Of a stretch of 64,000 nucleotides of DNA, positions 17,171 through 26,748 are shown piece by piece. Position 1 is the stretch's first letter, and each line of letters begins with the position of its first letter. The stretch is from Halococcus morrhuae DSM 1307. Its GTDB lineage: Archaea > Halobacteriota > Halobacteria > Halobacteriales > Halococcaceae. Where the stretch lies: assembly GCF_000336695.1 (NCBI RefSeq), contig NZ_AOMC01000015.1:17172-81171 (forward strand), written 5' to 3'. Position numbers and translations under genes: made by a program. The notes under the pieces were generated by a model. It made no database searches and was not told the DNA's origin. It saw nothing but the letters and a program-made list of their open reading frames with translations.

Positions 17171-18625
17171 TTACATCGCGCCCTGGAGCATCCCGCTGGT
17201 GCGGACGAAGAAGTAGACGACGAACGCGGCGGCGATCAGCCACTGGCCGACGCTGATGTCGTCGAACTCGCCGACGGCGGTCTTCGTGATCGGGTAAGAG
17301 ATGAGGCCGGCGGCGATCCCGTAGGCGATCGAGTAGGTGAGCGGCATGACGAGGATCGTCAGCCCGGCGGGGATCGCGTGGGCGATGTTGTCCCATTCGA
17401 TGTCGACGACGTTTCTGAGCATCAGGAGCGCGACGACGACCAGCGCGATGTGCGAGGCGTACTGCGGGATCACGGCCGCGAACGGGACGATCACGAGCGC
17501 GACGAGGAACAGCGCGGCGATCACCAGCGCCGTCATCCCCGTCCGTCCGCCCTCCTCGACGCCGGTGGCGGATTCGACGAACGTCGTCACCGTCGAGGAG
17601 CCGATCATCCCGCCGGCCGTGGTACCGACCGCGTCGGCCATCAGCGGCTTGTCGATGTCGGGGAAGTTGCCGTCCTCGTCGAGGAAGCCGCCGGCCTGTC
17701 CGACGCCGACGAGCGTCCCTGCGGTGTCGAAGAAGTCGACGAAGAAGAACGTGAACACGATGAGCGAGAACACGAACGCGTCGACGTTGGCGAACCCGCT
17801 CAGGAAGGCACCGATCAGCGGCGTGATGTCGTACTGGGCGCTCGGCAGCGTCGATGGGAACAGGACGCCGGGATCGACGAACCCGGCGACGGTCGCGAGG
17901 TAGCCGAGCACCGTCGTGAGGACGATGCCGACGACGATCGAGCCGCGGATCCCGCGCGCGTACAGCGCGAGCGTGACGAACAGCCCGAACACCGCGAGCA
18001 GCGCGACGGGGTTCGACGCGACCGAGCCGAGCGTCACGAGCGTCGCCGGGTCGGCGACGACGACCTCCATCGCCTGGAGCCCGATGATCGCGAGATAGAA
18101 GCCGATCCCGGTGCCGATGGCGTACTTCACCGGGGCGGGGAACAGCCTGATGACGTACGAGCGCGCGCCGACGGCCGTCAACAGGATGAAGATCACACCC
18201 TCGGTGAACACCGCCGCCAGCGCGGTCTGCCACGGGACGCCGATCGTTCCGATGACCGTCAGCGCGAAGAAGGCGTTCAGCCCGAGCCCGGGCGCAAGCC
18301 CGAACGGGCGGTTGGCGTACAACGCCATCACCAGCAGCGCGATCACCGACGCGACAATCGTCACGACCGTCAGCATCTGTTGGACCTCCACCGGGGTGTA
18401 GCCCTGCATCACGATCCCGGGCTTGCCCTCGCTCGGTACGCCGGTCAGTATCGCCGGGTTGACGACGATGATGTACGACATCGCGAGGAAGGTCGTGATC
18501 CCCGCGACGATCTCCGTTCGGAGATCGGTGCCGTGTTCATCGAAGCCGAAGTAGTTCGCGAGCGTGGTCGTTACCGACCCACCCTCGCTCTCTCCACCTG
18601 CAGACTGCTTGTTACCACCTGCCAT
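17171..18625 (-). CDS. NCS2/AzgA-type purine base permease
   Basis: A 484-residue transporter with about 12-14 membrane segments. N-terminal LRTEIVAGITTFLAMSYII and the GVGQAGGFLDEDGNFPD and SSTVTTFVESATGVEEGGRTG blocks (the last two typical of AzgA, quoted in parts) mark it as an uptake system for adenine, guanine or hypoxanthine. It is convergent with ade across 90 bp and divergent from the oxidase genes, completing the purine block. Confidence 0.9.
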   Translation of the reverse strand: MAGGNKQSAGGESEGGSVTTTLANYFGFDEHGTDLRTEIVAGITTFLAMSYIIVVNPAILTGVPSEGKPGIVMQGYTPVEVQQMLTVVTIVASVIALLVMALYANRPFGLAPGLGLNAFFALTVIGTIGVPWQTALAAVFTEGVIFILLTAVGARSYVIRLFPAPVKYAIGTGIGFYLAIIGLQAMEVVVADPATLVTLGSVASNPVALLAVFGLFVTLALYARGIRGSIVVGIVLTTVLGYLATVAGFVDPGVLFPSTLPSAQYDITPLIGAFLSGFANVDAFVFSLIVFTFFFVDFFDTAGTLVGVGQAGGFLDEDGNFPDIDKPLMADAVGTTAGGMIGSSTVTTFVESATGVEEGGRTGMTALVIAALFLVALVIVPFAAVIPQYASHIALVVVALLMLRNVVDIEWDNIAHAIPAGLTILVMPLTYSIAYGIAAGLISYPITKTAVGEFDDISVGQWLIAAAFVVYFFVRTSGMLQGAM

Positions 18626-18899
18626 AATATGCTCCCATACTACCTACCGGCTTAATTGTTGGGGTCGTTCGTGAGTAATGATGTAATATAATTGAATATT
18701 GCCGTATGTCGCCGCAGTCAGCCAGATATCCGACATCCATACCGTATATTTAATTATGAGGAACCAAAACGATATCGTCATGAACCTTTTGGATAATAAA
18801 CGTTTAGGCACAACAGTTATGTGTATCGAAACCACACCACAGCCAGACGTCTCACGGCGGGAGCGCCCCGCTGAACGGCGATAAACAACCTAAACGACC
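18626..18899. promoter_or_regulatory. AT-rich divergent promoter region
   Basis: This 274-bp gap is much richer in A+T than its surroundings. It separates the permease (minus) from the oxidase genes (plus). The minus-strand TATA-like AATTAAG at about 18651-18658 is 26-33 bp before the permease ATG. Further AT stretches (TGTAATATAATTGAATATT and CCGTATATTTAATTATG) lie mid-gap. A short minus-strand reading frame here has unusual composition and is not called. Confidence 0.45.
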
Positions 18900-19448
18900 A
18901 TGACAGTAGAAATCGACCTCACGCTCAACGGTGAGGAACGGACCTTCGAGGCCGAGCGGTCGGATTCGCTGCTCGACGTCCTCAGGAAGAACGGCTACAC
19001 CGGCGCGAAACGCGGCTGTGATACGGGCAACTGCGGCTTCTGCACCGTCACCGTCGACGGTGAATCGACGATGTCCTGTATCGAACCGGTCGCGACGATC
19101 GACGGCGCGACCGTCGAGACGATCGAGAGCCTCGGCAGCCAAGACGATCTCCACCCGGTACAGTCGGCGTTCGTCGACAACGCTGCACTCCAGTGTGGCT
19201 TCTGCATTCCCGGGATGATCATGCGCTCGCGGGACTTCCTGGAGGAGAACCCCGATCCCGACAGGGAGGAGATCCGCGCGGCGCTCTCGGACAACCTCTG
19301 TCGCTGCACCGGCTACGAGAAGATACTCGACGCCGTCGAGGACGCGGCCGAGCGGATGGACGGCGACACCGCGGTCGCCGCCGACGGTGGCCAGCCCGTC
19401 GACGACGTATCCTGTTCGGGCTGTGGCTGTGGGGTGAACGATGAGTAA
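18900..19448 (+). CDS. [2Fe-2S] subunit of xanthine-dehydrogenase-type enzyme
   Basis: A 182-residue electron-transfer subunit. Cys 40, 45, 48 and 60 ligate the plant-ferredoxin-type cluster, and Cys 99, 102, 134 and 136 the second cluster (QCGFCIPG, NLCRCTGYE). After the domain a 40-residue tail ends in CSGCGCG (Cys 172, 175, 177), which is not part of the normal fold. It overlaps the molybdenum subunit by 8 bp. No FAD subunit gene is adjacent. Confidence 0.9.
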   Translation: MTVEIDLTLNGEERTFEAERSDSLLDVLRKNGYTGAKRGCDTGNCGFCTVTVDGESTMSCIEPVATIDGATVETIESLGSQDDLHPVQSAFVDNAALQCGFCIPGMIMRSRDFLEENPDPDREEIRAALSDNLCRCTGYEKILDAVEDAAERMDGDTAVAADGGQPVDDVSCSGCGCGVNDE

Positions 19449-21894
19449 ACCCGACGACGCCGGCAGCAGCGAACGCCAGCACACCGCCGCGGCCGAGAGC
19501 GAACATCCGATGGAGTGGGACGAAGCACCGAACAACCGCAAGCCGGCGAGCGATCGCCAGACGATCTCCGAGCGCGAGGAGAAAGACGACGCGCGCAAGA
19601 TCGTCACCGGCGAGTCGAAATACACCGCCGACTACGCCAAGCATTTCCCCGATCTCGCCGCGGGCTCGGTGCTGCGCTCGGACATCGCACACGGGCGCGT
19701 GACCGAGATCGACGCGAGCGCCGCCGAGGAGATGGAGGGTGTCTACGCCGTCGTCACACCCGACTCGGAAGAGGTACCCGACAAACCGTACACCTCCTCC
19801 GGCCAGCCCTACCCCGAGCCGAGCCCCTGGGACCTGCACGTGCTCCGGCGGGAGGTCAACTACGTCGGCGATCCGATCGCCGCGGTCGCTGCCGTCGACG
19901 GCGACACCGCCGACCGGGCGACGCGCGCGATCGAGGTCAGCTACGAGGAAGAGGAGGGGGTCTTCGATACCGCTGCGGCGACCAACCCCGACGCGCCGCA
20001 GATCCACGATCCCGACAACATCGAGAACCATCAGCCCGGCGCGGACTACGAGCGCAACATCGAATCGCACATCGAGGGCGAGATCGGCGACGTGGCGGGT
20101 GCGTTCGAGGCAGCCGCCGACAGCGACGACCGGATCGTGACCGAAACCGAGTGGGAACTCCCCTACCAGTCACACTGCGTCCCCGAACCGCACACGACGA
20201 TCGCCCACCGTGACGAGGACGCTCGCTATCACCTCATCACGAGCACGCAGGTGCCCTACCACACGCGCCGACAGCTCTCGCATCTGTTCGACGTGCCGAT
20301 CAGGGATATCCGCGTGAGCAAACCCCGCATCGGTGCCGGCTTCGGTGCAAAGCAGTCGATGCTGATCGAGCCGATCACGATCGCGCTGATGGAGGCCGCC
20401 GGTCGGCCGGTGAAGCTCGAAACGACCCGTCGCGAGCAGTTCTACGCGCTCCGTTCGCGCCGACCCGCCCGCGTGCGCATGCGCAGCGTCGTCACCGACG
20501 AGGGTGACGTCGAGGCGCTCGACCTGTCGGCGGTGACGAACTCCGGGGCGTACGGGCCACACGGGATGACGGTCGGCAGCTCGGTCGGCTCGAAACCGCT
20601 GCCGCTGTACACGCACGCACCGAACATTCGTTTCGAGGCGACGGCGGTTCACACGAACCTCCCGGTCGCGGGCGCGATCCGCGGCTACGGCGCGCCACAG
20701 GGTCACTTCGCCCTCGAAGGCCACATGGACGAGGTCGCCCACGAGCTCGACATGGATCCCCTGGAGCTTCGCGCGCGCAACCGCATCGAGGAGGGCGACA
20801 TCGACGACGCCTCCGGGGTGCTCTCGGGTGGTGAACACACCCGCCGGATCCGCTCGTGCGGGCTCGGCGAGTGCATCGACCGCGGGAAGGAAGCGATCGG
20901 CTGGGACGAGGTCGAACAGCCCGACGAGGAGCATCTCCACCGGGCCTGTGGCGTCGCGCTCACCGCACAGAAAAGCGGTGTCGCCGGCGACGAGCTCGGT
21001 GCCGCACACATCAAGATGAACGAGGACGGATCGTTCATCCTTCAGACCGGTGCCGTCGATATCGGTCCCGGCGCGGACACCGCGATGGCCCAGATCGCCG
21101 GCGAGGTGCTCGGAGCGCCGCCCGAGGACGTGCTCGTCCAGCCGTCGGACACGGACGTCTCACCGTTCGACTACGGTGCCTACGCCTCCTCGACGACGTA
21201 CGTCACCGGGCAGGCAGTCAAGAAAGCCGCCGAGAAGGCACGCACGCAGCTGCTTGAGTTCGCCGCGAAGCTGCTCGACGAGCCCCCGGAGACGCTCGAA
21301 GCGCGCGATGGCGCGGTCCACGCCGAGCGTACCGGCGAGTCGGTCACGCTCGAAGAGGTCGGCTACGGCTCGATCTACGGCGACGACGAGCGCGCACAGG
21401 TGATGGGCGAGGCGAGCCACAGCACCGACGAATCGCCGCCGCCGTTCGGCGCACAGTTCGTCGACGTTACCGTCGACGATCGCACCGGCGAGTTCGAGAT
21501 CCACGATCTCGTCTACGCCGTCGACTGTGGCGTCGCGATCAATCCGGACCTCGTCGAGGGTCAGATCGAGGGTGCGCTGCACATGAGCTACGAGCTCGCC
21601 GTCTCCTCGGGCTACTCGTTCGACGAGGACGGCACGCCCGAAACCCTCGGCTTCCGTGACTACGGGATGCCGACGGCCGACGACCAGCCACCGATCGAGT
21701 CGATCATCGTCGAGACCCACGAGCCGACGGGGCCGTTCGGCGCGAAATCCGTCGCCGAGATCCCGGTCAACGGCGTGCCACCGGCACTCAGCAACGCCAT
21801 CCGCAACGCCGTCGACGTCCGTGTCAGCGACCTGCCGATCACCGCCGAGAAGATCGAGGCGAAACTCGACACGGCGGACGAGGCCGCCGACTGA
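19441..21894 (+). CDS. Molybdopterin-binding large subunit, xanthine dehydrogenase family
   Basis: An 817-residue catalytic subunit. After a polar acidic N-terminus of about 50 residues come the aldehyde-oxidase/xanthine-dehydrogenase a/b hammerhead (GESKYTADYA, SGQPYPEPSPWDLHVLRREVNYVGDPIAAVAAV in parts) and the Moco domains: RIGAGFGAKQ, GAIRGYGAPQG, DIGPGADTAMAQIAGEVLG, and GPFGAKSVAEIPVNG with the expected active-site Glu. Substrate is inferred as hypoxanthine/xanthine from the purine context; the family also contains carbon monoxide and aldehyde oxidases, which cannot be ruled out. Confidence 0.85.
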   Translation: MSKPDDAGSSERQHTAAAESEHPMEWDEAPNNRKPASDRQTISEREEKDDARKIVTGESKYTADYAKHFPDLAAGSVLRSDIAHGRVTEIDASAAEEMEGVYAVVTPDSEEVPDKPYTSSGQPYPEPSPWDLHVLRREVNYVGDPIAAVAAVDGDTADRATRAIEVSYEEEEGVFDTAAATNPDAPQIHDPDNIENHQPGADYERNIESHIEGEIGDVAGAFEAAADSDDRIVTETEWELPYQSHCVPEPHTTIAHRDEDARYHLITSTQVPYHTRRQLSHLFDVPIRDIRVSKPRIGAGFGAKQSMLIEPITIALMEAAGRPVKLETTRREQFYALRSRRPARVRMRSVVTDEGDVEALDLSAVTNSGAYGPHGMTVGSSVGSKPLPLYTHAPNIRFEATAVHTNLPVAGAIRGYGAPQGHFALEGHMDEVAHELDMDPLELRARNRIEEGDIDDASGVLSGGEHTRRIRSCGLGECIDRGKEAIGWDEVEQPDEEHLHRACGVALTAQKSGVAGDELGAAHIKMNEDGSFILQTGAVDIGPGADTAMAQIAGEVLGAPPEDVLVQPSDTDVSPFDYGAYASSTTYVTGQAVKKAAEKARTQLLEFAAKLLDEPPETLEARDGAVHAERTGESVTLEEVGYGSIYGDDERAQVMGEASHSTDESPPPFGAQFVDVTVDDRTGEFEIHDLVYAVDCGVAINPDLVEGQIEGALHMSYELAVSSGYSFDEDGTPETLGFRDYGMPTADDQPPIESIIVETHEPTGPFGAKSVAEIPVNGVPPALSNAIRNAVDVRVSDLPITAEKIEAKLDTADEAAD

Positions 21895-22036
21895 AGCCAC
21901 CGATGTCGCCGATCGGTTCTCGCTACCGTTTTTTCCCTCGCAGCAGTGAGGGTGGGGCAAACTCCCGATAGCCATCCGACGAACGACCGAATCGTTTTCC
22001 GTGTCTGCCGTTCCGACATAAGGACGGGACGATCAC

Positions 22037-23899
22037 ATGGCACGCGTCGAACTCCTCGTTGCGCTCGTCGCCCTGGTGTTCACGATCGGCATCTTCGCGC
22101 AGGTGCTGGCCGATCGCTACCGCATTCCGAGCATCATCTTCCTCATCGTCGCCGGGATCGTCCTCGGCCCCGAGGGGCTCGGCATCGTCACGCGCGAGGC
22201 GTTCGGCGTCGCGCTCCCGGTGATCGTCGATCTCTCGGTCGCGCTCATCGTCTTCGAGGGAGCCTTCCATCTCCGCTATGAGGACCTCAAGGCGACGCGG
22301 TCGACGCGGCTTCGTCTCATCACCGTCGGCGCGCTGATCTCGCTGGTCGGCACCGCGATCACGGTGCGGTTCGCGCTCGGCACGCCGTGGGATCTCGCCT
22401 TCCTGATCGGGTCGTTGCTCGTCGCGACCGGCCCGACCGTCATCGATCCGATCCTCGACGTGGTTGCGGTGCGGGACTCCGTGGCGAACGCGCTCTCGTT
22501 CGAGGGCGTCGTCAACGACGTGACCGCGGCGATCCTCGCGTACGTCTCGTTCGAGGTCGTGCTCGCCGAGCAGCCGACGCGGATCGCGTTTCTGGAAGAG
22601 TTCGCCGCGCGACTTGCCATCGGGATCGTCGTCGGCGCGCTCGTCGCGGTCGTCCTGCGATCGCTGATCCGGGCGGTCGATCGTGCGGCGGGCAACGCCG
22701 CCCAGAACGCACGCCTACTCGCGCTCGCGGGTGCGTTCGTCGCCTACGCCGGAGCGACCCTGCTCGCCGAGGAGGCCGGCATCGCCGCGGCCGCCACCGC
22801 CGGTCTCGCGCTTGGGAACCTCGACGTTCCCTACAAGGAGACGATCAGTGAGTTCAAAGGCGACGTCACCACGCTGTTGCTCTCGTTCATCTTCATCGCG
22901 CTGGCCGCGCTGCTGTCGTTCGATGACATCGCCGCGCTCGGCGTCGGCGGGCTGGTGGTCGTCGTGGCGGTGATGTTCGTCATCCGGCCACTTTTGGTGT
23001 TCATCTCGACGCGCGGCCGCCAGTTCAGCCGCGACGAGCGCCTGTTCATGAGTCTCATCGGGCCGCGCGGGATCATCCCCGCATCGGTCGCGACGCTGTT
23101 TGCCGTCGAACTCACGGATGCCGGACTTCCGGAGCAGGCGACGACGCTCGTCGGGACGGTGTTTCTCGTGATCCTCGCGACGGTCGTCCTCGAAGGCGGA
23201 TTGGCACCATATATTGCGTCGGCGCTCGACGTGGTGCCCATGCAGATCGTCATCGTCGGCGGCGGCACGGTCGGGCGTGGCCTCGCCGAGCGGTTCGACG
23301 CACACGGTGAAAACCCGGTCCTGATCGAGAGCGACGCCGACATCGCCCGTCGGGCGCGCGACGACGGCCATACGGTCCACGTCGGCGACGGGACCGTCGC
23401 CGAGACGCTCCGCGATGTCGGCGTCGCCGACGCGAAACTCCTCGTCGTCGCAACCGGCGACGACGACGCGAACCTGCTGGCTGCACAGCTCGCTCGCTCG
23501 ACGTTCGACGTCGATCACATCATCGCGCGGGTGAACGAACCGGAGAACACCGATGCCTTCGAGGATCTCGGGGTTCGGGCGATCTCGCCGACGGAATCGG
23601 CGATCTGGGCGATCGACAACCTCGTCGAGCGTCCCGCACTCCTGAAGTGGACCGTCGAGTTGGGACAGTCGGGCGACGTCCGCGAGGTCGACGTCACCGC
23701 CGACGCAACCGTGGGCCGGTCGATCGCCGCGGTCAGAAACGATCTCCCGAGCGAGTGTCTGCTCGCGCTCGTGAACCGCGACGGCACGAACCACTATCCG
23801 GGCGACGATTTCGATCTGGAGCGCGGCGACACCGTTACGTTGCTCGGCCGGACCGAGGCCGTCGACGACGCCCGTGCACTATTCGGGCGGACCGGGTAG
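22037..23899 (+). CDS. CPA1-type Na+/H+ antiporter fused to TrkA-N/TrkA-C
   Basis: A 620-residue cation:proton antiporter. About 12 membrane helices cover residues 1-395 with ATGPTVIDPILD and GVVNDVTAAI (the ND pair of the ion site). Then a Rossmann RCK/TrkA-N domain starts at MQIVIVGGGTVGRGLAERF (about 400), with HVGDGTVAETL, followed by TrkA-C from about 540. The domain order suggests nucleotide-gated control of sodium or potassium efflux. ATG at 22037. Single gene. Confidence 0.9.
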   Translation: MARVELLVALVALVFTIGIFAQVLADRYRIPSIIFLIVAGIVLGPEGLGIVTREAFGVALPVIVDLSVALIVFEGAFHLRYEDLKATRSTRLRLITVGALISLVGTAITVRFALGTPWDLAFLIGSLLVATGPTVIDPILDVVAVRDSVANALSFEGVVNDVTAAILAYVSFEVVLAEQPTRIAFLEEFAARLAIGIVVGALVAVVLRSLIRAVDRAAGNAAQNARLLALAGAFVAYAGATLLAEEAGIAAAATAGLALGNLDVPYKETISEFKGDVTTLLLSFIFIALAALLSFDDIAALGVGGLVVVVAVMFVIRPLLVFISTRGRQFSRDERLFMSLIGPRGIIPASVATLFAVELTDAGLPEQATTLVGTVFLVILATVVLEGGLAPYIASALDVVPMQIVIVGGGTVGRGLAERFDAHGENPVLIESDADIARRARDDGHTVHVGDGTVAETLRDVGVADAKLLVVATGDDDANLLAAQLARSTFDVDHIIARVNEPENTDAFEDLGVRAISPTESAIWAIDNLVERPALLKWTVELGQSGDVREVDVTADATVGRSIAAVRNDLPSECLLALVNRDGTNHYPGDDFDLERGDTVTLLGRTEAVDDARALFGRTG

Positions 23900-23916
23900 C
23901 GATCGACGGGTCGAAC

Positions 23917-24261
23917 TCAGAGAAATTCGCGGACGTCGGAGTACCACATGTCGTGGTGGTCGAGCGCGCCGACACGGCGGGCGATGGCGGCGGCGAGGAC
24001 GTGCCAGCAGCGCTGACTCTCGTCGTCGGCGTCGAGGTTGTAGGCCGAATCCTTGCAGGTACAGCCGCCGTCCTCGACGACGTACTCGTCGGAGTGGCCC
24101 ACCACGACGGTGAAATCGAGATATTGCTTGACGCGCCGTTCGGCGACCGCCTCGATGGCTCTGACGCCGCGGTCGCCGTGCGTGTCGATGATGCGCTCGG
24201 TGATCGACGGATCGAGCTCGCCGGCGTCGTCGAGCGCGCGCTGCCACTCGGTTGCGGTCAC
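23917..24261 (-). CDS. SWIM zinc-finger protein
   Basis: A 114-residue protein whose C-terminal half carries the SWIM motif CxC-x15-CxH: Cys67, Cys69, Cys85, His87. The N-terminus (VTATEWQRALDDAGELDPS) is helical, and VKQYLDFTVVVGHSDEYVV leads into the finger. The GTG at 24261 is chosen; a longer frame to 24387 would overlap the next gene and add Arg/Pro-rich sequence. No fused enzyme domain is present. Role unknown; SWIM fingers bind DNA or protein. Confidence 0.75.
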   Translation of the reverse strand: MTATEWQRALDDAGELDPSITERIIDTHGDRGVRAIEAVAERRVKQYLDFTVVVGHSDEYVVEDGGCTCKDSAYNLDADDESQRCWHVLAAAIARRVGALDHHDMWYSDVREFL

Positions 24262-24373
24262 AGCGGGCGTTCGCGCCGGCGGATGAAAACCCGTTCGATG
24301 GGCGGGGCGGGATGTTCGGACGGCGATCGCGTCGGATGAAAATATTTTTACGACGATTGACTTATTTGCCCGT

Positions 24374-25108
24374 ATGCCGCCCGCCATCGAAACCGACGGC
24401 CTGACGAAGCGTTTCGACGAGACGACCGTCGTCTCAGGGGTCGATCTGACGGTGCCCGCCGGCTCCGTCTACGGCTTTCTGGGGCCGAACGGGGCGGGCA
24501 AGACGACGACCATGCGGATGCTAACGACGCTCGTCCGGCCGACGAGCGGGACGGCCCGCGTCGCCGGTCATTCGATCGAGAACCGCGAGGCAGTGGTCCC
24601 CGAGATCGGCTTTCTCCCCGAGGAGCCGCCGCTGTACGACGAGCTCACCGCGCGCGAGCAGCTGCGCTACATCACCGATCTCCGCGACGTGGACGGCGAC
24701 GACCGCATCGAGACGCTGCTCGACCGGCTCGATCTCGCCGCCGACGCGAACGAACGGGTCGGGACGTACTCGAAGGGGATGAAACAGAAGACGGCGCTGA
24801 TCCAGGCGCTCGTCCACGAGCCGAGCGTGGTCTTCCTCGACGAGCCGACTTCGGGGCTCGATCCGCGCGCCGCGCGCACGGTCTACGATCTCATCGGCGA
24901 GCTCACCGACCGCGGTGCCACCGTCTTCCTCTCGACACACATTTTACCTGTTGTCGAGCGACTCGCCGACACCGTCGGCGTGCTCAGCGATGGATCGCTC
25001 GTCGCGGAGGATTCCCCGGAGCGACTCACCCACCGCGCCGAGGAGGAGCGCACGTTGGAGGACGCCTTCCTCGACGTGACGAGCGAGCGGCCGGTGGAAG
25101 CCCAATGA
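24374..25108 (+). CDS. ABC transporter ATP-binding protein
   Basis: A 244-residue exporter-type ATPase. Walker A is GPNGAGKTT (about 36-44), signature YSKGMKQKT, Walker B VVFLDEPTSGLDP, switch STHILP. The signature YSKGM, as in CcmA/NodI-type ATPases, points to export rather than uptake. It overlaps the permease gene by ATGA. An AT-rich box, AATATTTTTACG, ending about 20-25 bp before the ATG serves as promoter. Confidence 0.92.
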   Translation: MPPAIETDGLTKRFDETTVVSGVDLTVPAGSVYGFLGPNGAGKTTTMRMLTTLVRPTSGTARVAGHSIENREAVVPEIGFLPEEPPLYDELTAREQLRYITDLRDVDGDDRIETLLDRLDLAADANERVGTYSKGMKQKTALIQALVHEPSVVFLDEPTSGLDPRAARTVYDLIGELTDRGATVFLSTHILPVVERLADTVGVLSDGSLVAEDSPERLTHRAEEERTLEDAFLDVTSERPVEAQ

Positions 25109-26748
25109 ACTGGCCAACGGTCGGGCGGAGTCTCACCATCGCGCGCGTCGAGTACCGCCGGAGCCTGCGCGCGATGACGCAGAACACGACGCAGCTGCTC
25201 GGATTTGGGGCCTTTCTCCTGCTGTTCGTCGGGCTGCCGACGGTCGGCGGGAGCTATCTCGCCTACACGGCCGGCGAGCGACTGATCGAGACGCTGCCGG
25301 TGCTCGATGGGGCGCGCAGCGCGCTCGCGCTGGCGTGGCTCGGGCCAGTGTTCCTGATCGCCCAGCGCGCCGTCGGCAAGACCGCCCGGATCGAGCACGA
25401 GACGGGCATGCTGACGACCGTGCCGGCCCCCGACGTTCTCGGGGGATTGCTGCTCGCCGAATCCGCACGCGTGCTCTCGATCGTGGCTGTGCCGGTGCTC
25501 GTGGTGGCGGGCGCGCTCGCGCTCGGCATCGGCGCGCCGACGGCGTTCGTCAGCGTCGTCGTGGCCGTTCTGGCGGTGTTCGCGACGGCGCTGCTCGCTG
25601 GACACATCGTGGGTGTGGTCATCAAGATCGTCGTCGGCCAGTCCGAACTGCTCACGCGATACAAGTCCGTCATCGCGGTCGTCGCCCTGCTCGCGTATTT
25701 CGTCGCGGTCTCCTCGGAGACGGTCGGCCGTGCCCTGTTCCAACTATCGGCGCTACTGCGCGATGCGCCGACGGCGTGGTTCGGCGACCTGCTCGTGGTC
25801 GGGATTCCCGGCGTCGCGCCGTCGTTGCCACGGATGGCCGGCGCAATCGCGCTGGTCGCGATCGGCGTCCCCCTCCTGCTGGCGATCGACGTGCGCGCGG
25901 TCGAGCGGCTCTGGTACGCCGACAGGGCACAGCCCGGAACGCGGACCTACGAGGAAAGCGATACCGACGCGACGGTGCTCTCGCGGATCGCCGCGGGCCC
26001 GACGCGCGCGGTCGTCGAGAAGGTCTGGCGGCGGACGAAGCGCGCGCCGATCCGGCTGATCTACGTCGCCTATCCGCTCTTCTTCCTGTTCGCGCCGCTC
26101 CAGCAGGCGTTCACCACGGGATCGGTGCCGGCGTCGCTGCCGATCCTGCTGGCGCTGTACGGAGCGTGGGCGGTCGGCGCAGCGGCGCTCAACCCGTTCG
26201 GCGACGAGGGAGCGCTGCTGCCGGTGACGCTCACGACCGGGGTTCGTGGCGGGCAGTTCGTGCGCGGACACGTCATCGCGGTGGCGACGGTCGGCCTGCC
26301 GCTCGTTGTCGTGGTGACGGGGGTTGCCGGCGTGCTGAGTCCGCTCGCGCCGGCGCGCTGGCTGCTGCTCACCGCCGTGAGCGCGGTGCTCTGTCTCGTC
26401 GGCCCGCTCCTCGCGCTGGCGATCGGCACTCGGTTCCCACGCTTCGGAGCGGTCAGCGTCAGCCGGAGTCGGGAGGTGGTGATCCCGAGCAAGACCGCCT
26501 TCGCCTGCTACACGGTCGCGGTGGCCGTCGGCGCTCTCGGGGCCGCGATCGCGCTGATCCCGGGCGGTGCAGCCGTTCTCTCCACCATCATCGAGATCAT
26601 CGCGGGATTCGCCGGGCTTTCGGTCGCCATCGCCCCGCCGGTGCTCCGCGTCGTCGGCGCTGCCGCCGCCATCGGGCTCGTGGTCGTCGCCCCGCCGCTC
26701 GCCTATCGGTACGTCGCACGGCGCTTCGAGAGCTACACGCTCGCCTGA
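25105..26748 (+). CDS. ABC transporter permease of exporter pair
   Basis: A 547-residue integral membrane protein with roughly twelve predicted segments in two halves, joined by a polar loop near 270-305 (RAQPGTRTYEESDTD). It has no solute-binding-protein loop typical of importers. Translation is coupled to the upstream ATPase by an ATGA overlap. The substrate is unknown. The C-terminus YRYVARRFESYTLA ends just inside the cytoplasm. Confidence 0.8.
   Translation: MNWPTVGRSLTIARVEYRRSLRAMTQNTTQLLGFGAFLLLFVGLPTVGGSYLAYTAGERLIETLPVLDGARSALALAWLGPVFLIAQRAVGKTARIEHETGMLTTVPAPDVLGGLLLAESARVLSIVAVPVLVVAGALALGIGAPTAFVSVVVAVLAVFATALLAGHIVGVVIKIVVGQSELLTRYKSVIAVVALLAYFVAVSSETVGRALFQLSALLRDAPTAWFGDLLVVGIPGVAPSLPRMAGAIALVAIGVPLLLAIDVRAVERLWYADRAQPGTRTYEESDTDATVLSRIAAGPTRAVVEKVWRRTKRAPIRLIYVAYPLFFLFAPLQQAFTTGSVPASLPILLALYGAWAVGAAALNPFGDEGALLPVTLTTGVRGGQFVRGHVIAVATVGLPLVVVVTGVAGVLSPLAPARWLLLTAVSAVLCLVGPLLALAIGTRFPRFGAVSVSRSREVVIPSKTAFACYTVAVAVGALGAAIALIPGGAAVLSTIIEIIAGFAGLSVAIAPPVLRVVGAAAAIGLVVVAPPLAYRYVARRFESYTLA

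Noticed and set aside
17102..18655. A 517-residue Arg/Asp/Glu-rich plus-strand frame
   Set aside because: It is antisense to the NCS2 permease; its composition is that of a complementary strand of a membrane protein gene.
18644..18835. A 63-residue minus-strand frame in the AT-rich gap
   Set aside because: It has Ile/Tyr/Lys-rich content unlike haloarchaeal proteins, and it covers promoter sequence.
24262..24387. N-terminal extension of the SWIM protein
   Set aside because: It would overlap the start of the ABC ATPase gene and its promoter, and the added residues are Arg/Pro-rich rather than acidic.
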